Assembly: GCA_024511045.1 (NCBI GenBank)
Contig: JANEMG010000046.1
Span: 1-11,229, forward strand
Direction of reading: 5' to 3'
Source: Gammaproteobacteria bacterium
GTDB lineage: Bacteria > Pseudomonadota > Gammaproteobacteria > Methylococcales > Methylomonadaceae
Length of the DNA: 11,229 nucleotides
The notes beneath the pieces are model-generated. The model was not told the DNA's origin. It saw nothing but the letters and a program-made list of their open reading frames with translations, and ran no database searches. The position numbers and the translations under genes are program-made. Below, one piece after another: positions 1 through 6,989 of the stretch (position 1 is the stretch's first letter; every line of letters begins with the position of its first letter).

Positions 1-854
1 GCGTCAACAGCGTGCTGCATTCACCCGATGCATTTCTATGGCTGACCCAGTTGAAAAACAGGGACGAATATACGGCCCAGCACAGTATGAATGTCTGCAT
101 TCTGTCCATAGTCATCGGCCGGCATGTCAATCTGACCGTCAGGGAACTGAATGAAGTGGGGCTCTGCGGCATGATGCACGATATGGGGAAAATGCTGGTG
201 CCCCTGGAGATCCTCAACAAGCCTGGAAAACTGGATATCGATGAGTTGGAGGTCATGCGCAGTCATACGACGTTGGGTTATGAATTGCTGAAATCCAGTG
301 CCAACATGTTTGCGGGAGCCATCGATGTTGCCTATAGCCACCATGAAAAGCTGGATGGCACTGGCTACCCCAGACGTCTGCCCCGGCGCAACTTGACCAC
401 CTATACGCGCATGGTTGCCATTGCCGATTTTTACGATGCGATCACCAGCGACCGCGTCTATCAAAAGGGCAGGACGCATCTGGAAGCGATCAAGATTATC
501 AGTGATCTGTCAGGCCCGCATCTGGATCCGGATCTGGTGGTCAAGTTTATCGAGAGTATCGGCATCTATCCGCCGGGCTGCCTGGTAAAAATGAATGACG
601 GTTCGATAGCGATGATAGCGATCGTGGTCGAGATCAACCCCCGGCAACGGCTCAGGCCGAAAATCATCGTCATTCTGGACAGGGGGAAAAACAAGGTCCC
701 GGAAAAGGTTGTCGATCTGGCTGGTTTGCCCACAGATGAAAACGGGCAGATCCTCACGATAACCGGAATCGTTCGCGCCGAAGACCATGGTATCGATTTA
801 CGGAAATACTATCACGACGGCATCGTGGAAAAGGGCTTCGCAGCGATCAGCTGA
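1..854 (+). CDS. HD-GYP domain protein, probable c-di-GMP phosphodiesterase (5' partial)
   Basis: The reading frame is already open at the left edge (first full codon at base 3), so the start lies outside the window; the GTG at 12 is only an internal valine. About 284 residues are visible. Counting from base 12, they show the HD-GYP hallmarks in order: HDMGK near residues 56-60, a conserved His in RSHTTLGYELL near 85, HHE near 110-112 and DGTGYP near 115-120, then the AIADFYDAITSDRVY stretch. HD-GYP proteins hydrolyse cyclic di-GMP at a di- or tri-iron centre in the cytoplasm. The residues before the HD core (NPDA-like, WLTQLKNRDEYTAQHS) and the C-terminal stretch (IGIYPPGCLVKMNDGS, then HGIDLRKYY) match proteins that have an N-terminal DUF3391 region, which would be upstream of this window. 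No signal peptide or membrane segment is visible. It converges with parA across a 56-base gap with no clear terminator. Family assignment is strong; enzyme activity is inferred. Confidence 0.9.
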   Translation, partial: VNSVLHSPDAFLWLTQLKNRDEYTAQHSMNVCILSIVIGRHVNLTVRELNEVGLCGMMHDMGKMLVPLEILNKPGKLDIDELEVMRSHTTLGYELLKSSANMFAGAIDVAYSHHEKLDGTGYPRRLPRRNLTTYTRMVAIADFYDAITSDRVYQKGRTHLEAIKIISDLSGPHLDPDLVVKFIESIGIYPPGCLVKMNDGSIAMIAIVVEINPRQRLRPKIIVILDRGKNKVPEKVVDLAGLPTDENGQILTITGIVRAEDHGIDLRKYYHDGIVEKGFAAIS

Positions 855-910
855 ACCTCTTTGGCCTTGGCTTGCTTGGCAGCAGGCAGGAAAAACCCGT
901 TCGGAATCAA

Positions 911-1689
911 TCAGTCCTTGTGTATTTCCGAGTGCAGGGCGCGAAATTCATCAGCGAGTTTGTGGTTCGGGGCGAAATACACCAAAGGTTTCGACTCGCT
1001 GTGGGATTCCCGGACTTTGACCGAGGGTGAAATGCGGCTTTTCAGCACCGGGTGCCCCTCGGCCACCAGTTCTTCGACGATTTGCCGGGGCAGATTGGCC
1101 TGGCTCTGATACTGGTTGACGATGATGCCTTCGATTTCCAGGTTCGCATTGTGGTCCGCCTTGACTTCTCCAACGGCCTGCATCAGTGTATACAGGGCTT
1201 CCCGGGAGAAGGCATCGCAATCGAAGGGGATCAGGCATTTGTCTGCGGCAATCAGCGCGGACTGGCTGTAGAAATTGAGCACCGGTGGCGTGTCGATGTA
1301 AATGGCGTCATAGCCTTCCAGGTGGTCCAGGGCTTCACGTAATTTGAAAATCTTGTAGCGTGATTCCAGCCGGCTTTGCAGTGGTTCCAGTTCCGGGTGT
1401 GAGGGCATGACATACAGATTAGGAAACGGCGATTTGTGAATGATATTTTCCAGGCCCGAGTTCTGTCCCTTGCCGAAAATTCCCAAACTCAGGCATTCCT
1501 TGAAAAACCGGGCCAGGGTTTGATCGGCATCGTCGACCCTCTCGCCCAGCAGATATTGCGTGGTATTCCCCTGAATGTCCAGATCAATCACCAGCGTGCG
1601 TTTGCCTTCGATGGCGCTGATGGCGGCCAGATTGCATGTGATCGTGGATTTGCCGACACCGCCTTTTGATTGAAGATTACCCTGCGCAT
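911..1689 (-). pseudogene. parA: ParA-family partition ATPase, frame broken in Walker A
   Basis: ParA/MinD-type ATPases bind ATP as dimers and position DNA or protein cargo on the nucleoid. The start ATG at 1689 has an AGAGG ribosome site six bases upstream (1700-1696) and begins MRRVIFNQK. The frame then turns out of phase: bases 1663 and lower read as GGVGKST only after a -1 shift. With that shift the product is 259 residues: deviant Walker A KGGVGKST (9-16), Walker A' VIDLDIQGNT (34-43), Walker B AIYIDTPP (about 129-136) and a typical C-terminus. Unshifted, translation gives a 33-residue stub ending TGA, which overlaps a GTG at 1591. Restarting there would yield a 226-residue protein lacking the P-loop lysine and therefore probably unable to bind ATP. 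No parB follows; many gammaproteobacteria carry such orphan ParA homologues. A lost G (AAAAGG for AAAAGGG) by mutation or sequencing error is the simplest reading; programmed frameshifting is possible but less likely. Confidence 0.85.
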
Positions 1690-1695
1690 GTTGAG

Positions 1696-1754
1696 CCTCT
1701 ATGGAGAAACAATGGATTATATTGACATTATATGCCTAACGGTTTTCATATCAA
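1696..1754 (-). promoter_or_regulatory. Sigma-70 promoter and ribosome site of parA
   Basis: On the minus strand TTGATA (1754-1749) is separated by 16 bases from a perfect TATAAT (1732-1727). The expected transcript starts near 1720, giving a leader of about 30 bases that holds AGAGG at 1700-1696, six bases before the parA ATG. The -35 box overlaps the TGA stop of the upstream zinc-ribbon gene, so parA can be transcribed independently of it. The assignment is by match to consensus only. Confidence 0.7.
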
Positions 1755-2236
1755 CTGCGCTGGAAGGTTTTGTTGCCGCACGCAGGGCAGGCCGGAATTT
1801 CGCTGGTTGTCTTGAATGTCTGTTCTTTGCCGCATTGTGTACAGACCAGGGTTCCCGGACTGGTAATCTCACCTGCCTGATACAGGCTCGCCTCTCTGGC
1901 AGTCTGTTCCAGTTTGGCCAGTTCGATGCGGGTCTTGTCGGCGACGCTGAGAAACGCATCCAGGGCAAAGTTTTCCAGCAGTTCGATGTCGAACTTCAGC
2001 CATTCGGAAAAGGAATCCGTACTGTCGTCGCTTAGCTTCTGGGCTGCGTCCTCGACGTCCCTTTTGACGTAGTCCGAAACCCTGTTGATTTCCTCCTGGG
2101 TCAGGCCGCCCAGTTCACTGGTTTTTTCCTTGGCGACATCCAGACCGTGGGAAATCGTTTTTGAGGTGCCACTCAGCGCATCGTGAAGATGCTTGATCAT
2201 GTTGTTATAAGCCTGGATAAATTTATTATCGCTCAT
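1751..2236 (-). CDS. YbeL-like zinc-ribbon protein (DUF1451 family)
   Basis: This is a 161-residue cytoplasmic protein of unknown function. The N-terminal two thirds is helical and charged (MSDNKFIQAYNNMIKHLHD onward). The C-terminus forms a zinc ribbon with CTQCG (Cys132, Cys135) and CPACG (Cys150, Cys153), a four-cysteine set suited to one structural zinc. Layout and sequence match the DUF1451 family, whose E. coli member YbeL is also encoded beside leuS. I chose the ATG at 2236 because it starts the family-typical N-terminus and has GGAG nine bases upstream. The frame stays open to a TTG at 2278, which would add 14 unconserved-looking residues. It is divergent from leuS (87-base gap) and sits 61 bases upstream of parA on the same strand. 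Family call is good; no function should be assumed. Confidence 0.85.
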   Translation of the reverse strand: MSDNKFIQAYNNMIKHLHDALSGTSKTISHGLDVAKEKTSELGGLTQEEINRVSDYVKRDVEDAAQKLSDDSTDSFSEWLKFDIELLENFALDAFLSVADKTRIELAKLEQTAREASLYQAGEITSPGTLVCTQCGKEQTFKTTSEIPACPACGNKTFQRS

Positions 2237-2296
2237 TGCAATGGACTCCGGGTTAGATGGTGCTTTCGATTTGGGCAACTGTCATGTATTCTAACG

Positions 2297-2323
2297 CTTT
2301 TGACTGGCAAAAGACGAGAGAGG
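2297..2323 (+). promoter_or_regulatory. Leader hairpin and ribosome site of leuS
   Basis: The 87-base gap between the two divergent starts must hold both promoters. On the plus strand a TATTCT at about 2287-2292 could be the -10 box of leuS with a poor -35 box 17 bases upstream; this is weak. Just before the gene, CTTTTG (2297-2302) and CAAAAG (2308-2313) can pair around the loop ACTGG. They are followed by the purine-rich GAGAGAGG (2316-2323) that abuts the ATG and serves as the ribosome site. Whether the hairpin regulates anything is unknown. Confidence 0.35.
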
Positions 2324-4771
2324 ATGGAAGAAAATTACAGGCCGCTGGCAATCGAACGAGAAGTACAGGAAAATTGGCAGGAATCAGGGGTTTTCAAAGC
2401 TGCTGAATCTCCCGACAAGGAAAAATATTATTGTCTGTCGATGTTCCCTTATCCCAGCGGTAAGCTGCATATGGGCCATGTCCGCAATTATACCATTGGC
2501 GACGTGATCAGCCGTTATCAGAGAATGCTGGGCAAAAATGTTTTGCAGCCCATGGGCTGGGATGCCTTTGGCTTGCCGGCGGAAAATGCCGCGATGCAGC
2601 ACGGTGTTCATCCTGCCGACTGGACGCGTGAAAACATCGACTATATGCGCGGCCAGCTGCAGCGGCTTGGCTTTGGCTATGACTGGGACCGGGAGCTGGC
2701 GACCTGTGATCCTGATTATTACCGTTGGGAGCAATGGCTGTTTCTGCGTCTGCTGGAAAAAGACCTGGTCTATAAAAAAACCGCTCCGGTCAACTGGTGC
2801 CCTCACGACAAGACCGTTCTGGCCAATGAACAGGTCATCGACGGCTGCTGCTGGCGCTGTGATACGGCGGTGGAACGCAAGGAGATTTCGCAGTGGTTCC
2901 TGCGCATTACCGCCTATGCCGATGAGCTGCTGACAGCATTGCAGAATCTGCCCGGCTGGCCCGAGCAGGTACGTACCATGCAGAGCAACTGGATCGGGAA
3001 ATCCCAAGGGGTGGAGATGGATTTTTCCGTGGTTGGCATGGACGAGCCATTGCGCATCTACACGACCCGGCCCGATACGTTGATGGGGGTAACCTATGTG
3101 GCCGTCGCTGCCGAGCATCCGCTGGCCCTCAAGGCGTTGGCGAAAAAACCTGAACTGGCCGAATTTATCGAATCCTGCCATAAGATGGCCGCCTCGGAAG
3201 CGGCCATGGAGACCATGGAAAAGCGCGGTGTGGATTCCGGTATGACCGCGATTCATCCCGTCAGCGGTGAGCCGGTACCGGTCTGGATTGCCAATTTCGT
3301 ACTGATGAGCTACGGAACCGGCGCGGTCATGGCGGTGCCGGCCCATGACCAGCGGGATTACGAATTCGCGAAAAAATACGCTATCGACATCCGCCAGGTC
3401 ATCGTCCCCGAGCAGGGCCAGGCCGATGTCGACGAAAAGGCTTTTACCGATTACGGAATTCTGGTCAATTCCGGCCAGTTCGATGGTCTGACTTCGAAGC
3501 AGGCATTCACCGCCATTGCCGAATACCTGGAAAAGCGCAGCCTGGGCAAAAGAAAGACCAATTACCGCCTGCGCGACTGGGGTGTCTCGAGGCAGCGCTA
3601 CTGGGGCGCGCCCGTTCCGGTCATCTACTGCGGTGCCTGCGGCACCGTACCGGTTCCGGATGAAGAGTTGCCGGTGGAATTGCCGAAAGATGTCGAGCTG
3701 GACGGCATCAGTTCGCCGCTGCTGGGCAATGCCGAGTTTGTCCATACCGTCTGCCCAAAGTGCGGCGGCAGCGCCCGCAGGGAAACCGACACCTTCGATA
3801 CCTTCATGGAGTCGTCCTGGTATTTTGCCCGTTTCACCAGTGCGCCGCAGGACAGCATTCTGGACGAAAGGGTCGATTACTGGCTGCCGGTGGACCAGTA
3901 CATCGGCGGTATCGAGCACGCCATCCTGCATTTGCTCTATGCCCGGTTTTTTACTAAGCTGCTGCGCGACCAGGGCTTGCTGCACTGTGACGAACCTTTC
4001 ACCAACCTGCTGACCCAGGGCATGGTGTTGAAGGGAGGGACGAAGATGTCCAAGTCCAAGGGCAATACCGTCGATCCCCAGCAGTTGATCGACAAGTATG
4101 GCGCTGATACCGTGCGTCTTTTTATCATGTTCGCGGCACCTCCGGAGCAGTCTCTGGAATGGTCCGACAGCGGCGTTGAAGGGGCTTTCCGGTTTTTGAA
4201 GAGGCTGTGGCGGCAGGTCTATCTGCATGTCCAGGATGGCCTTGTCGACGCCAGGCCGGATACGGGCGCATTGACCGACGCCCAGAAGGCAGTCCGCCGA
4301 CAGATCCATCAGACCATCCAGAAGGTCAGCGACGATGTCGGCCGGCGTCATACCTTCAATACCGCGATTGCAGCCAATATGGAGCTGTTGAACACCCTGT
4401 ACAAATTTGCCGATGATTCGGACAATGGGCGGTCCATCCGGCAGGAGGCCCTGACGGCCATCATCCTGATGCTGGTGCCGATCGTACCGCATATCTGCGA
4501 CAGGTTGTGGCAGGAACTGGGGCATCGGGAGGCGCTGGTGACGGCAGCCTGGCCCCAATTCGACAAATCGGCATTGCAGCTCGATGAATTGCAGCTGGTC
4601 GTTCAGGTGAACGGCAAGTTGCGGGGGAAAATCAGCGTGGCCGCCGATGCCGGCAAGGAACAAGTCGAGGCTGCCGCCTGCAATGATGTCAACGTCCAGC
4701 GTTTCATTGCCGGCAAGACCATCCGCAAGGTCATCGTGGTGCCGAAAAAGCTGGTCAATATCGTCGTATAA
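2324..4771 (+). CDS. leuS: Leucyl-tRNA synthetase lacking the leucine-specific domain
   Basis: This cytoplasmic class I synthetase charges tRNA-Leu with leucine. The product is 815 residues from MEENYRPLAI, the family-typical start; an upstream in-frame extension runs into the divergent gene and was not used. Visible in order: the HMGH signature (49-52); the CP1 editing domain with the threonine-rich TTRPDT (247-252), and Asp342 and Asp345 in AHDQRDYEF, numbered as in E. coli; a zinc-binding insert with Cys pairs 436/439 and 477/480; KMSKS (574-578); the anticodon-binding domain; and the C-terminal domain ending IVVPKKLVNIVV. E. coli LeuRS has about 860 residues. Nearly all of the difference lies between GMVL and KMSKS, where about 45-50 residues of leucine-specific domain are replaced by KGGT. 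The catalytic and editing residues that I can recognise are present, so the enzyme should be functional. It is the first gene of leuS-lptE-holA; its TAA overlaps the lptE ATG. Confidence 0.98.
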   Translation: MEENYRPLAIEREVQENWQESGVFKAAESPDKEKYYCLSMFPYPSGKLHMGHVRNYTIGDVISRYQRMLGKNVLQPMGWDAFGLPAENAAMQHGVHPADWTRENIDYMRGQLQRLGFGYDWDRELATCDPDYYRWEQWLFLRLLEKDLVYKKTAPVNWCPHDKTVLANEQVIDGCCWRCDTAVERKEISQWFLRITAYADELLTALQNLPGWPEQVRTMQSNWIGKSQGVEMDFSVVGMDEPLRIYTTRPDTLMGVTYVAVAAEHPLALKALAKKPELAEFIESCHKMAASEAAMETMEKRGVDSGMTAIHPVSGEPVPVWIANFVLMSYGTGAVMAVPAHDQRDYEFAKKYAIDIRQVIVPEQGQADVDEKAFTDYGILVNSGQFDGLTSKQAFTAIAEYLEKRSLGKRKTNYRLRDWGVSRQRYWGAPVPVIYCGACGTVPVPDEELPVELPKDVELDGISSPLLGNAEFVHTVCPKCGGSARRETDTFDTFMESSWYFARFTSAPQDSILDERVDYWLPVDQYIGGIEHAILHLLYARFFTKLLRDQGLLHCDEPFTNLLTQGMVLKGGTKMSKSKGNTVDPQQLIDKYGADTVRLFIMFAAPPEQSLEWSDSGVEGAFRFLKRLWRQVYLHVQDGLVDARPDTGALTDAQKAVRRQIHQTIQKVSDDVGRRHTFNTAIAANMELLNTLYKFADDSDNGRSIRQEALTAIILMLVPIVPHICDRLWQELGHREALVTAAWPQFDKSALQLDELQLVVQVNGKLRGKISVAADAGKEQVEAAACNDVNVQRFIAGKTIRKVIVVPKKLVNIVV

Positions 4772-5292
4772 TGATGCTCTTTCAAAGACATGCCGCAAAC
4801 ATGCGGCGCTGTGTGCTGCTGATATTTGTTCTGCTTTGCGCCTCCTGCGGCTACCACCTGCGCGGCGCCATCGAATTGCCAGAGGAAATGAAAAATATCT
4901 ATGTGCAGAATGCATCGCCGCAGCTGATGACCGGGTTCCAGCAGGTTTTGCAGTATGGTTCCGGCAGACTGGCAAACTCACATGCCGAAGCCGGCATCAT
5001 CGTCAATGTACTCGATGAGGAAATGCGCAGGAATACGTTGACTCTCAGTGCCATCGGCAAGTCCACGGAATATGAGCTCAATTATTATCTGGATGTGGAA
5101 CTGCTGGATGCCGATGGCAACGTCATCATGCCCAAACAGTCGATACAATTGCGCCGCGACTATTTCGATACCCAGATCAATGTCATTGGCAAGGCCAATG
5201 AACAGACCTTGATCACCCAGGAAATGTACCGTCAGGCCGTTCAGTCCATCATTGCCCGGGTGCGGGTCGCCTTGCAGGCCTACGGTAAATAA
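4771..5292 (+). CDS. lptE: LPS-assembly lipoprotein LptE
   Basis: LptE is the outer-membrane lipoprotein that plugs and helps assemble the LptD barrel, delivering lipopolysaccharide to the cell surface. The 173-residue product has a short basic N-terminus, a hydrophobic stretch (CVLLIFVLL, about 14-22) and Cys26 followed by GYHLRG, the usual first residues of mature LptE. The lipobox reads C-A-S-C: position -3 is Cys rather than the commoner Leu, which is atypical but tolerable. The ATG at 4771 overlaps the leuS stop (TAATG), suggesting translational coupling, because no good ribosome site is seen. An ATG at 4801 (MRRCVLL) is an alternative that gives a more ordinary signal peptide length. 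Its place between leuS and holA is the conserved gammaproteobacterial order and supports the call. Confidence 0.93.
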   Translation: MMLFQRHAANMRRCVLLIFVLLCASCGYHLRGAIELPEEMKNIYVQNASPQLMTGFQQVLQYGSGRLANSHAEAGIIVNVLDEEMRRNTLTLSAIGKSTEYELNYYLDVELLDADGNVIMPKQSIQLRRDYFDTQINVIGKANEQTLITQEMYRQAVQSIIARVRVALQAYGK

Positions 5293-6317
5293 TGCGGCTG
5301 CGCGCAGAGCAATTGCCGGCGGCGCTGGAAAAAAAGCTGTTTCCGGTGTACTTCCTTTCCGGCGATGAGCCGTTGCAGTTGGGAGAGGCCGCGGATGCCG
5401 TGCGTCAGGCGGCAAAAAAGGCCGGTTATCTGCACAGGGAGGTCTTTGCCGTGGAAGAGGGCTTTTCCTGGAATGCGCTGAGAACTTCCGCGGCTTCGAT
5501 GTCGATCTTTGCCGACCGGAAATTGATCGACCTGCGCATGCCATCCGGCAAGCCGGGAAAGGAAGGAGCAAATGCCCTGCTGGATTATTGCCAGAACCCG
5601 CCGTCCGATACACTGCTGCTGATCACGGCAGGCAAAGTCAGCAGTACGGCATTCCGTTCAAGCTGGCTGCAGGCGCTGGACAAGCTGGGCATCGTGCTGC
5701 AGGTCTGGCCGCTGGCTGGAAGGGAGCTGGGCAGCTGGCTGCAGAGTCGGCTGCAGCGCCGTGGCATGCAGGTCGATCGGGATGGCATCGGATTGCTGGC
5801 CTCCCGGGTGGAGGGAAACCTGCTGGCAGCGGTCCAGGAAATCGAGAAACTGTATATCCTTCATGGAGCGGCAAAGCTGGGCAGTCAGGAGATCCTGCAG
5901 GCGGTAACCGACTGCTCCCGCTACGATGTCTTCCAGCTGGTGGACAGTGTGCTTGCTGCGCAACCGGCCAGAATTGTCAAAGTGCTATACGGACTGCGTG
6001 GTGAAGGCGTCGCTGCGCCGATCGTGCTGTGGGCGCTGGCGCGGGAAGCGCGCAGTCTGCTGGCCATCAAGGCGGCACTGCAGAAAGGGGCCGGCAGGGA
6101 TCAGGTGTTCAGAAACCATCAGGTCTGGGACAAACGCAAACATCTGGTGGCTGCAGCCCTGCAGCGGCTTGCCGAGCGGGACTTGCAGAAAGTTCTGCTG
6201 CTGGCCGGCAAGGTCGACCGGCAGATTAAGGGTGAGCAGAGCGGCGACAGCTGGGAAAGCCTGCTCGCCTTGTGCCTGTTGTTTGCTTCCGTCGAGGTCA
6301 TGGCAGAAACAGGGTGA
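5292..6317 (+). CDS. holA: DNA polymerase III subunit delta
   Basis: HolA is the delta subunit of the clamp loader; it opens the beta sliding clamp ring so that it can be loaded on primed DNA. The product has 341 residues, close to the 343 of E. coli. It shows the family pattern: LFPVYFLSGDEPLQLGEAAD near the N-terminus, SIFADRKLIDLRMPSG in the first domain, SRVEGNLLAAVQEIEKL around 175-190, a DVFQLVDSVL segment, and a helical C-terminal collar region ending in LLALCLLFASVEVM. The start ATG overlaps the lptE stop (TAATG), so translation is probably coupled. In many gammaproteobacteria nadD follows holA; here the next gene is instead a convergent histidine kinase whose 3' end overlaps holA by 20 bases, and no terminator is visible between them. 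Confidence 0.96.
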   Translation: MRLRAEQLPAALEKKLFPVYFLSGDEPLQLGEAADAVRQAAKKAGYLHREVFAVEEGFSWNALRTSAASMSIFADRKLIDLRMPSGKPGKEGANALLDYCQNPPSDTLLLITAGKVSSTAFRSSWLQALDKLGIVLQVWPLAGRELGSWLQSRLQRRGMQVDRDGIGLLASRVEGNLLAAVQEIEKLYILHGAAKLGSQEILQAVTDCSRYDVFQLVDSVLAAQPARIVKVLYGLRGEGVAAPIVLWALAREARSLLAIKAALQKGAGRDQVFRNHQVWDKRKHLVAAALQRLAERDLQKVLLLAGKVDRQIKGEQSGDSWESLLALCLLFASVEVMAETG

Positions 6318-6969
6318 ACCGGGCGCCGCCGAACCGGCTGCCATTGTCGAAGGCGATATGTCCCGTTTTGTCGCCATGTGTGTGTATTCTGGCGATACAG
6401 GAAACAAAGAACAGGCCCAGGCCGGTATGGCTGTTGCCCAAGTCGATTTCGGTGTGACTGTCCGTTTTGGCCTGCAGATGTTCCGGTGTAAATCCCGGGC
6501 CGTCGTCTTCCACGCTGAAAGCGACAAAGTCGCCGTGTTGCGCGGCAGACAGCAGAATCCGGTGTTTGGCGTAACGCTGCGCGTTGATCAATAGACCCTC
6601 CAGGGCGCTGCATAGCAGCTGGTCGTCGCAATAGCAGAGCAGCCCCGCTGTACATTCGCTCTCCAGCTGCAGCCGCTGCAATGCCGGCAATCCCGTCTGC
6701 CGGGCAAGTACTTCCTCCAGTACTTCGCTGGCAACATGGGCGTCGATGCTGGGTGTAAATCTACGTATATCGATTTTATACAGGAGCAACAGTTGCATCA
6801 GGATGTTGTTCATGTGACCGGTCTGGTATTCCAGCTCTGCGAAATTCCGGCGTTGCTTACTGCTGCAGGTTGCGGCAAGATGGCTTAGCGATGTTCTGAA
6901 GCCGGCCAGGGAGTTTTTCAGGTCGTGGATACTGGCTGCCAGAACGGCGGTAAAATCGAATCTGTCCAT
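6298..6969 (-). CDS. Soluble sensor histidine kinase (no sensor domain)
   Basis: This is a 223-residue cytoplasmic kinase. The H-box reads SIHDLKNSL with the presumed phospho-accepting His15. The ATPase domain has an N-box LLINAQRYA (Asn129), a G1 box EDDGPGF (about 154-160) and a G2 box HTGLGLFF (181-188), so all catalytic motifs appear intact. There is no membrane segment and no room for a sensor domain, so the input must come from a partner. I chose the ATG at 6969 because the motif-bearing frame becomes protein-like there (MDRFDFTAVLAASIHD); upstream, the same frame only overlaps the regulator gene out of phase. The ribosome site is poor. It lies 20 bases after the ancestral stop of the receiver-TPR gene on the same strand, so the pair was probably one operon and the regulator its cognate partner. 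Pairing is inferred. Confidence 0.85.
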   Translation of the reverse strand: MDRFDFTAVLAASIHDLKNSLAGFRTSLSHLAATCSSKQRRNFAELEYQTGHMNNILMQLLLLYKIDIRRFTPSIDAHVASEVLEEVLARQTGLPALQRLQLESECTAGLLCYCDDQLLCSALEGLLINAQRYAKHRILLSAAQHGDFVAFSVEDDGPGFTPEHLQAKTDSHTEIDLGNSHTGLGLFFVSCIARIHTHGDKTGHIAFDNGSRFGGARFTLFLP

Positions 6970-6989
6970 CGGGCTTATCGGCAATGTGG

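Noticed and set aside
855..910. Terminator between the convergent HD-GYP and parA genes
   Set aside because: No stable hairpin followed by a T-run could be found in the 56 bases.
2183..2323. An upstream extension of leuS by 47 codons
   Set aside because: It overlaps the divergent zinc-ribbon start, and LeuRS proteins begin at the MEENYRP-like position.
2384..4981. An 865-codon open frame on the minus strand, antisense to leuS
   Set aside because: Its codons lie exactly opposite the leuS codons, so stops would need TTA, CTA or TCA in leuS; these are rare at this base composition. leuS is unmistakable, and the antisense product resembles nothing.
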